From NCBI RefSeq assembly GCF_018260405.1, contig NZ_JAGLBG010000037.1, positions 1 through 24,793 of the forward strand: a stretch of 24,793 nucleotides of DNA, given 5' to 3'. Below, in pieces: positions 12,973 through 20,503 of the stretch. Numbering within the stretch: the first letter of the stretch is position 1; each line of letters starts with the position of its first letter. Both the position numbers and the translations under genes were made by a program. The notes below the pieces were generated by a model, which was not told the DNA's origin, ran no database searches, and saw nothing but the letters and a program-made list of their open reading frames with translations. Source of the DNA: Deinococcus sp. Its GTDB lineage: Bacteria; Deinococcota; Deinococci; Deinococcales; Deinococcaceae.

Positions 12973-15438
12973 TTACTGAATGGTCGTGCGGAAGCAGATG
13001 GTGAACGCCTGCTTGGGCTGGAGCGTGAAGGTGAGGCCGTCTACCGTGACCCGGCCCGAGGTCACAGCCCCTTGGTCGGTGTCTGCCGCCGCCGTATAGA
13101 AGGTGTCGGTGCCGGTCGTGGTGGTCAGGTGAATGTCTTTACCGGCCCCATAAGCGCTTTCCAGGAAGGCCGTCGCAGCTGGTACGTTATCCCCAAAGTG
13201 CAGGTTCGTGGCGCCTAGCGTGCCCTGGTTGGTGGTCTTGATGCAGTATTCGAGCACGTCGCCGGGTTTGCCGGTGCTGCTCAGAGCTACCGGGGTGCCC
13301 GCTGTAATGTTCTGCACGGTCTTCTCGACCACTAGCTTAACGGTGCCTGTGACCGTCACGGTCGCGCTGCCACACTGGTTGCCCGGATTGGTGGCCGCCG
13401 GGGTACATGAGCCAGGTGTAGGCAGTGGGTCGGGGTCGCCGCCGCCGCCTACACTGGCCTTGTTGATCACTGGCCCCAGGGACACGCCAGCAATATTCAC
13501 CGGCACATTAAGCGCTACTGAGGCTCCGGGGGCCAGCACGTCGGTACTTGTACAGGTTACGAGCTGCCCGAACGTGGTGCAGACCCAGCCGGTCGCCGGG
13601 CTAAAGGTGGGGTTAAGCGGAACCATGCCGGTGGGCAACTGATCTTGCACCGTAATCATGCCGCTGGTCGGTACGGCGCTGCTGTTCGTGACCGTCAGGG
13701 TATAGCTGGTGTCGTTTTGCCCCGAGGACCATTTGCCGCCTACCGCGTTGCTGGTCTTGGTCAGGGTCAATTGCGGTTGAAGCGCGATCTTGACTATGTC
13801 GCTGGCCACATTGTTCGCCAGATTGGTTTCGGAGGTGCTAGTGCTGACTTTGGCCGTGTTGGTCAGGGTCACGCTGCTGCTGGTGCCCAGTGCGCCGCTG
13901 TTGGCCTTGACCGTGACCAGATACTGCACCGCTCCAGTGCCGATCCGCTTGCCGGTACTGTCGTAGACCGCGCCGCCCGGATCGAGGCGTTCCACCGCCG
14001 GGAAAGCCAGCGTAGTGGTGCCGTTGCTGTTGCGGATGTTGGTCGTCGGCGTGACAGCGGTGAACGTGCTGCCCCCGTCGTAGCTGACCTTTGCCGAAAC
14101 GAAATCGAGACCGGCGGGCAGCGTATCGGTTGTGATCACCTTGTAGGCTTCAGTTGCCGAAGTATTGACCAGGTCTACGCCTAGTCGGAAATCGAAAGGT
14201 ATGCCGACCGTGGCCGTCTTGTTAGGCGCCATGTCGGTCTTGGTGATCCGCAGGTCGGGGGCCGCGCCGCTGGGCGTGTTGGTGGTCATAAGGGCTAGGT
14301 TGTACAGGTAGATAACCTCGCGCCTGCTGGACGTGGACATCGAGGCAGACAGGGTATCGACCCCGGGGTCGACATTGTTGGAAATGTCGAGCGTCGCGAA
14401 GTCCAGACCGCCGGACTTGGCGGTGCCGTTTTGCACCTCGGTCTGGGTACTGTAGACGTTGGAGGTGTTCGACTGGAGCCAGCTAGAGCCACCGTTGACC
14501 CCATAAGTCACCGACCCGTTGAAAAAGTCCGAGCTGGTGTGATAGCTGTCAGACAGATAGGAGCTCTGGATCACACCGTTGTTGGCCGCCGTTATGCTCA
14601 TGCGGTCGTCGTTACTGGCCCCGTTATACATCGGATCGCCTTCCGAAACGGCCACACTGATCTTGGACACCTTGCTGATCCCGGCGTCCGGCACCGAAAG
14701 ATTAGTGGCGCTCACCGTCGCCGTGGTTGTGCCATCGACCACCCACTGCCCGCCGTCGTAGAGGAACAGAGATTTGGTGGAATATTCAGGCTTGGAATAG
14801 ACGATATACAGCGACCAGTTGCCGAACACCGTCCCGAATTTATAGGCAGTCCAGTCTGGTGACCTGCCGATGGTCAGATTGGACAGGCTCAGATCGGAGT
14901 TGGGGTTGGTCTTCAGGGCCGTCAGCGCCGCACCTGTCAGTTCGGTATAAGCCGACATACCGTAAATGTTGCCCCACGACGTTGAGGCCGAATCGGTCCA
15001 GCTGCGCGTGGCAGTCACCGGAAAGCTGCTGCCACCGACGCCGAAGGTCACGCTGCTGTCATATGCATCGCTGTCTTCCGAGGCCGACCAGTACAGAAAA
15101 GCCCGCTCAACGGTAGCCCCCGCCGGAACCACCTGGTATTGGTTGCGGTCACTGAGCTTGGTGGTTGCCGTGGTATAGACCGCCGAGGCCTGATCAGTCG
15201 TCAGAGGAACATTTGTCGGATACCCACCCGCTCCGGAGTCGCCGTTGTTTCTACGGAAGCTGCCGCCAATCGCTACATAGTCGATCTTGCCCGTCACGGT
15301 TGGTATGTTCTGAACCAGCGGCGCTGCCTGAGCCGTACCGCCTAACGGGCCACCGAGCATTCCCAGGCTCAGGCTAAGCGCTAGCGCAGAGGCCAGTGGG
15401 CGCGGGGTAGAAAGAGAGACGGATTTATGCATGTTCAT
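12973..15438 (-). CDS. Secreted DUF11-repeat envelope protein (821 residues)
   Basis: A Sec signal peptide (about 1-38, ending TAQA-AP) leads to a beta-rich N-terminal domain (about 42-385) marked by ERAFLYWSASED and aromatic strands; I do not recognise it with certainty. Three DUF11-type repeats follow, beginning near DLRITKTD (395), QLTLTKTS (556) and KLVVEKTV (701). The second has Cys620/Cys629 and Cys678/Cys689, the third Cys732/Cys815, probable disulfides. The ATG overlaps the stop of the barrel gene (ATGA) and GGAGGG precedes it; a second in-frame ATG at 15432 has better spacing. It is probably exported through the cytoplasmic membrane and held at the cell surface with the barrel protein. 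Last gene of the operon. Confidence 0.88.
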   Translation of the reverse strand: MNMHKSVSLSTPRPLASALALSLSLGMLGGPLGGTAQAAPLVQNIPTVTGKIDYVAIGGSFRRNNGDSGAGGYPTNVPLTTDQASAVYTTATTKLSDRNQYQVVPAGATVERAFLYWSASEDSDAYDSSVTFGVGGSSFPVTATRSWTDSASTSWGNIYGMSAYTELTGAALTALKTNPNSDLSLSNLTIGRSPDWTAYKFGTVFGNWSLYIVYSKPEYSTKSLFLYDGGQWVVDGTTTATVSATNLSVPDAGISKVSKISVAVSEGDPMYNGASNDDRMSITAANNGVIQSSYLSDSYHTSSDFFNGSVTYGVNGGSSWLQSNTSNVYSTQTEVQNGTAKSGGLDFATLDISNNVDPGVDTLSASMSTSSRREVIYLYNLALMTTNTPSGAAPDLRITKTDMAPNKTATVGIPFDFRLGVDLVNTSATEAYKVITTDTLPAGLDFVSAKVSYDGGSTFTAVTPTTNIRNSNGTTTLAFPAVERLDPGGAVYDSTGKRIGTGAVQYLVTVKANSGALGTSSSVTLTNTAKVSTSTSETNLANNVASDIVKIALQPQLTLTKTSNAVGGKWSSGQNDTSYTLTVTNSSAVPTSGMITVQDQLPTGMVPLNPTFSPATGWVCTTFGQLVTCTSTDVLAPGASVALNVPVNIAGVSLGPVINKASVGGGGDPDPLPTPGSCTPAATNPGNQCGSATVTVTGTVKLVVEKTVQNITAGTPVALSSTGKPGDVLEYCIKTTNQGTLGATNLHFGDNVPAATAFLESAYGAGKDIHLTTTTGTDTFYTAAADTDQGAVTSGRVTVDGLTFTLQPKQAFTICFRTTIQ

Positions 15439-18400
15439 TTACCCTCCAACGAAGTGCCAGCAGGTTCAGGGGCCTCGGTCGGGTGAAGATTCAGGTCCAC
15501 CGGAGCGTTCAGGGGCAGGGGGGGCAACGCGTCACCAGGCGCCAGCAGTGGGGGCAGTGGGGGCGTCTGGACTGGCTGAGCCGTTTGCCCCGCAGGGCTG
15601 AAGGTGGCAGGGCTGAAAGGTGCAGAGCTGGAACTTACGCTGCTGAACGCAGGTGCAGCGCAATCGGTAGCCGCCGCCTGGCACTTGACCCCATTGGACT
15701 GGTGATCGTCAAGCATCATGTCGATGCGGACATAAGCGCCCTGGCGGGTGTAGAGGTTCGACCCGATGCCGGTAAAGCCCCAGGGGTTGTAGCCCAGCGT
15801 GACCCAGGTGCCGGGCAGTGCCCGCAGGCTGGCCTCGATCCCGGCGCTGTAGCCGTGATAGTTACTGCCCGGTTGTACCAGGGCGCGTCCGGCGAGGCCC
15901 AGCCCGATCCGGTCGGTGACGTAGTAGGTGCCGCTGGCCGAGACCTGGTAGGTCAGGCTGTCGTGGTTGTTCAGCAGCATCCGTCCGGCGATTCCGCCGC
16001 GCAGGGCGTAGCGCGGAGTGTGGTATTCCAGGTTGCCTTCGCCGATGACTTCCGGGCTGTTGCCCGCCAGTGCGCCGTCTTTGTAGCGCAGGTACGCCAG
16101 GCCCTGCCACTGGCTGGCCCGCAGCGCCATGCTCACGGCGAGGTTGTTGCCGGTATCGCTGGCCTGGGGACCCTGCACGTGCGTGGCGTCCATGCTAACG
16201 GTCAGCTGGTCGTTCAGGCTGTAGGCGGCTCCGCCTTTAAGGCCCACCCGGAAACCGTCGTCGCGGTGCGAGACGTCGGTGGCAAGGGTGGCAGTCACTT
16301 GAGAGTCTTTGTACTGGAGGGAGGCCCCGGCATTCCAGCCGCTGTCATGACCCTTGAGGTCAAGGATGTAAGAGCCGGTCAGGCCCACGCCCAGGCGGTT
16401 GTTGATCGGCAGGGTGGTATCGACTCCGAAACGGGCGCGGTTGCCCCAGCCGTCTGCGCCAGGCAGATCATAGTTCACGGCCAGATTGGTCATGCCGTAA
16501 CGGGCCTGTAGCCCCACGGTGGCCCGCTGATCAAGGCCCCAGCGAACGGTGTCGGTAGCCTTCAAAGTCACATTCTGCGCCACGGGCACACTGACTTCGG
16601 CAACCGTCGAGGAAGGCAGGTCGCCCGTGAGCGACTGCGCGTGTTCGACCCGCACACTGACGTTGTTGCGGCTGTACCCAAGCATACCGACGACACCTAG
16701 GCCCTTCTGATCTCCGAAACCGGCGCGGACACCGGCCCCCACCGAGAAGGGCTTGAGGTCATAGAGGCCCTTGACATCCACGTACCCGCCGTTGGAGGCC
16801 GTGGTGGTTATACCGGTCGTCGGGTCGGTCAGCGTGGCTCCGCGCACGTACAAGCCATCCACACCGACACCGATCCGGTCGGTGACTTTGTAAAGCGCCT
16901 TTGCCGTCACGGCTGTACCCACGCCGCCGCTGTTCAGCCCCTTGTAGTCGTCGTTCTGATACTTAACGCTGGCCGAGGCGTCGAGGCGCTCGCTCCTGAT
17001 ATTCGCGGTGCCGTTGACCAAAACGCCCGAACCCGAGGTGGCGACCAGCAGATCGGCGGCGCTGTGATCATCGGCGTAACGGGCACGCACCCCGAAGGAG
17101 TTCACGTCGTCCAGGTGCACGGCAGCGGCAGCCAGGCTGAGGTGATTGTCCATCAGGCGGGTGCCGACCTGTACGCCCCACGCCAATTGGCGCTGATCCA
17201 TCGGGTCGTCGAGGCGGTAGGTCACGCGCACGCGCTGGTCGTTGCCATACTCATCGGTCAGGTTGACGGTCTTCTGGAAGTAGATGACCCCCGCTGCATT
17301 GTCGACGGTGTAGTCGCTCAGGCGTTGCAGGGCCTTATAGGTCACGGCTCCGGTCAGGTGGTCTACCGTGATCAGTTCGACCGTTTCGCTGTCGGGCTGG
17401 AGGGTGCCCCGCGTCAGGTGCAGCGGTAAGACGCGCTGTCCCTTGGGGTCGAGAACCACACGGGTCAGGTCGTTGGGAACGGCGGCGACGAACCCAGAGA
17501 CCTGCGGATTGCTGCGGGTAAAGCCGCTGAGAGCCGTGGGGCTAACGCCGGTATCGAAGACGTTGACGGGCAGCTGGGCTTGGCGGTACTGCAAGTTGAA
17601 CTTCGGGTGCTCGTAGCGGAAGGCCAGCGGATCGATCCCTTCGAGCGGCACGTCATGGGTACTGCTGTCGCCGTAGGTGGGGTAGCGTTCCAGCGGGTTG
17701 GCAGTCGTCGGCAGGCCCTGTGAACGGTCACTGGTCGCGGTGGCCTTGCCGTTTTGCGACTCGACATTCACTGCGCCGCTGCCCGCGACATACAGTTTGC
17801 CCTGACCGATCGGCGTTTCAAGGTAACCGTGTCCGATCGCCTCGCCAGCGAGGGCAGTATTGCCCTGCCCCAGGCCCGAAAGAAGCACGCCCGCACTGAC
17901 CATGCCGATCCCGACCCGCGTTTTGCTCGGCAGGCTCTCGAAGCTGCGGGTAAAGGCCTTTTCGCCCACCAGCACGCGCACGTCGAAACGTCCCGGCGCA
18001 CTCATCGGTTCCATTTCGACCACGCCGACGCCGTCTTTAAGCTTGACCTGATAACTGGCTACTGCGGGGCGGGCGTCTTGCTGGGTAACCTCGCGGGTGG
18101 TTTGAACCGTAACGGTGCTGCCGCTGGTCAGTCCGGCGGCGTCCAGCAGTTTGATCGCCACACGCACGGGCGTCGTTCCGTCGGCGACCAGTTGCTCGGG
18201 CGCCAGTTCCGCCGTTACCGGGCGACTGGCCAGATAGACCTTGACCGTCTGACCGCCGTAAGACACGACATTGGTGCCGGGTTGCAGCGGAATCCCGAAA
18301 AATTCCCGGCGCTGGGTATTCTTTACCTTGTCGGTGGTGGTTTTGCCCAGTGTTGCGGCCTTAACCTCCACACCGTTGACGGTGGGCATTAAGAGGTCAT

Positions 18401-20501
18401 CTTTTACCCCCTCGACGGCCACCGTAATCCGGTCACGGTCACGGAAGACCGTTTCGGCCAGAGGCAATTTGAGTGCTCCGTCATTCTCCGCCGTGCTGAC
18501 CGGCAATTCCTGAAGGTTGCGGGCCTCGGTCAGTGCCGTATTCTCGCCGATCAGCACTTCAAGTTTGTCCTGCGCGTACTTGCCGATCAGGGTCGGGCTG
18601 CTCAGGGTCGGCAGCGCCTCGGTGTGGGTCACGTGGTAGGTGAGCACGCCGCGCTGGAGGCCAGGGGTAGTCCAGTAAAATTTTCCGCTGGGCGCGACTT
18701 GTGGGTCGGCGATGGCCTTGCCGTTGAGGGCGCTGCTGCCCGGCACATAGCTGGCTCCGGCGGGCGGCTGGTGCGCCACGATAATCTGGGTGGCCGAGCG
18801 CGGTGAATCGAAGGGAATCCGCAGCGTGCTTTCGCGGCTGATCGCCACGACAGGCGCGGGCGGTGGCGGCGGCGTCTGAACGTTCAGCGTGCCCTCGACC
18901 ACCTGAGAGCTGGCGCAGTTGCTGCTCAGGGTGGCCTTGAGGTTGTCCTGAACTCCGGGCTGACCCTTGACACGGGCCTTGTAGGACACGGTTTTTTCTT
19001 CGCCGGGCTTCAGTTCGCCGCTGAAGGTGGTCGAGTCGAGCGCTTCGAGGCTCTCGCCCGGCTCATCTTTGAGGGTGTAGGGCGCGGCGACCGAGGAGGT
19101 GTTCTTCAGGCTCAGGGTAACCGTGACGGTGTCGCCGGGCAGAGCGTCGGCCAGATCGGCGCGGCGCAACTCGATCTGGGTGGCGCTGGGCAGCACCTTG
19201 ATCGCCAGATCCTGGGTCTTGTTCCAGGGCAGCAGGGTGGCTTTGGCACTGCCGTCGCCCGCCGTGACTGCCTTGGCTTCAAAAACAAGCTGGCCGGGGT
19301 TCTTGGCATCCACCTTGGCCGTGGCTGTGGTGCTGCCGTCGGCACTCAGACCAGCGGGCAGGGCGACTTGCAGCGAGGCGGGCAGCAGCTCACGCTCGAA
19401 TTCGGTGGTGGCCTGCGCGGTAAATTTCACCACGTCACCCACGCACACTTCAGGCTTGTCGGCCTGGAAGGTCAGGTTGACCGTGGGTTTGACCTGTACG
19501 GAGACATGCGCGGTCTCCTGCTTGACCACCGTGACGCTGGGCGTGTTGACCGTGACTTCCGCGCCCTTGATCGGCTCGGCGGTGACTGCGTAATCATGGG
19601 TGGGAACGCTGAACGGTCCGGCGCTGCCCTGCACGCTATAAGTCTGCTCGCCCACCGTGACGTTGGCCTGCGTGGGCCGCACCTCGTCCGGCAGAATCAG
19701 CTCGGCCCTGATGTCCAGTTTGCCGGTGGTATCGGCCTGCACGACCGTGATCGGGCCGCTGGCAAGTTCAAAACCAACCGAGTTGGAAAACTGGTAGGTG
19801 TGCTGGGGCTGACGCAGGTAAACGGTGTAGTTGCCCTTGGCCTCGGGCACGTCGATAGTGTCCCACTGCAACTGGCCGCTGACCTTGATCGGGTAGGCGT
19901 TGCCCGCCGCGTCGCGCAACTCGGCCTGCAACTCCTTGGGGCCGTCGCCGTCGTACATCCGGACGGTCATCTTGCCGCCAGGGTTGTACACGTTTAGCGC
20001 AGGCACCCAGTCGTTGCTCCGGATGGTGACGTTGAGGTGATTGGTCTGGACGGCGGCGCTGATTGAGTTCAGGCGGAAGGCGAAGGTGTTCTTGCCCTTG
20101 CCCTCGGTGCGAACCTTCAGGGTGTAGTTCCCGGCGGGCAGGTCCTGACTGATGAAGGTCTGCCAGTCTTGCTCTCCGGCACCGTAGTTGTGTTCCTTGA
20201 TGACCTTACCGTTAATATCGGTAAGGGTAAATGTGCTGTCTACCGGCAATTTAGGCGTGGCGGTCGAGTAGTTTTCGTCGCCGAACTGCACGGGCTTGCG
20301 GTAATCCTGCGGGTCGAACTGGCCTCCGTAAATATCAAGCTGAACGTGTGAGCTGACGCCCACCACCAGCTTGAGATCCTGGTCACCGACCGTCCACATC
20401 AGCTCCTGGCCGATGCTGGTCAGGGGCAACGAGGTGGCAATTTCCTGGGCACCAGCCGCACCGAGGAGCGCTGCCGTCAGCGTCATGATGGCATGTTTCA
20501 C
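15435..20501 (-). CDS. Giant outer-membrane protein: Ig-like/DUF11-like modules plus C-terminal beta-barrel (1688 residues)
   Basis: GTG start with GGAGG 8 bases upstream. A signal peptide (about 1-18, ending AGA-QE) is followed by beta-sandwich modules (about 40-540), a Pro hinge (PPPPPAP, 544-550) and a DUF11-like module (about 555-660, SYVPGSSALNG). More Ig-like domains follow (about 685-855), then a linker containing LITVDHLTGAVTYKAL and LSDYTVDNAAGVIYF. From about 1105 to 1598 there are many alternating amphipathic strands of outer-membrane barrel type (GVQVGTRLMDNHLSLAAAAV, GIGSNLYTRQGAYVRIDMML). After the barrel comes an unusual 90-residue Ser/Pro/Ala-rich tail with two Cys. It lies 2 bases after the DUF11/SdrD-B gene and overlaps the next gene by 4 bases. 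The role is unknown: anchor, transporter or assembly platform for the DUF11 partners. Confidence 0.85.
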   Translation of the reverse strand: MKHAIMTLTAALLGAAGAQEIATSLPLTSIGQELMWTVGDQDLKLVVGVSSHVQLDIYGGQFDPQDYRKPVQFGDENYSTATPKLPVDSTFTLTDINGKVIKEHNYGAGEQDWQTFISQDLPAGNYTLKVRTEGKGKNTFAFRLNSISAAVQTNHLNVTIRSNDWVPALNVYNPGGKMTVRMYDGDGPKELQAELRDAAGNAYPIKVSGQLQWDTIDVPEAKGNYTVYLRQPQHTYQFSNSVGFELASGPITVVQADTTGKLDIRAELILPDEVRPTQANVTVGEQTYSVQGSAGPFSVPTHDYAVTAEPIKGAEVTVNTPSVTVVKQETAHVSVQVKPTVNLTFQADKPEVCVGDVVKFTAQATTEFERELLPASLQVALPAGLSADGSTTATAKVDAKNPGQLVFEAKAVTAGDGSAKATLLPWNKTQDLAIKVLPSATQIELRRADLADALPGDTVTVTLSLKNTSSVAAPYTLKDEPGESLEALDSTTFSGELKPGEEKTVSYKARVKGQPGVQDNLKATLSSNCASSQVVEGTLNVQTPPPPPAPVVAISRESTLRIPFDSPRSATQIIVAHQPPAGASYVPGSSALNGKAIADPQVAPSGKFYWTTPGLQRGVLTYHVTHTEALPTLSSPTLIGKYAQDKLEVLIGENTALTEARNLQELPVSTAENDGALKLPLAETVFRDRDRITVAVEGVKDDLLMPTVNGVEVKAATLGKTTTDKVKNTQRREFFGIPLQPGTNVVSYGGQTVKVYLASRPVTAELAPEQLVADGTTPVRVAIKLLDAAGLTSGSTVTVQTTREVTQQDARPAVASYQVKLKDGVGVVEMEPMSAPGRFDVRVLVGEKAFTRSFESLPSKTRVGIGMVSAGVLLSGLGQGNTALAGEAIGHGYLETPIGQGKLYVAGSGAVNVESQNGKATATSDRSQGLPTTANPLERYPTYGDSSTHDVPLEGIDPLAFRYEHPKFNLQYRQAQLPVNVFDTGVSPTALSGFTRSNPQVSGFVAAVPNDLTRVVLDPKGQRVLPLHLTRGTLQPDSETVELITVDHLTGAVTYKALQRLSDYTVDNAAGVIYFQKTVNLTDEYGNDQRVRVTYRLDDPMDQRQLAWGVQVGTRLMDNHLSLAAAAVHLDDVNSFGVRARYADDHSAADLLVATSGSGVLVNGTANIRSERLDASASVKYQNDDYKGLNSGGVGTAVTAKALYKVTDRIGVGVDGLYVRGATLTDPTTGITTTASNGGYVDVKGLYDLKPFSVGAGVRAGFGDQKGLGVVGMLGYSRNNVSVRVEHAQSLTGDLPSSTVAEVSVPVAQNVTLKATDTVRWGLDQRATVGLQARYGMTNLAVNYDLPGADGWGNRARFGVDTTLPINNRLGVGLTGSYILDLKGHDSGWNAGASLQYKDSQVTATLATDVSHRDDGFRVGLKGGAAYSLNDQLTVSMDATHVQGPQASDTGNNLAVSMALRASQWQGLAYLRYKDGALAGNSPEVIGEGNLEYHTPRYALRGGIAGRMLLNNHDSLTYQVSASGTYYVTDRIGLGLAGRALVQPGSNYHGYSAGIEASLRALPGTWVTLGYNPWGFTGIGSNLYTRQGAYVRIDMMLDDHQSNGVKCQAAATDCAAPAFSSVSSSSAPFSPATFSPAGQTAQPVQTPPLPPLLAPGDALPPLPLNAPVDLNLHPTEAPEPAGTSLEGK

Positions 20502-20503
20502 TC

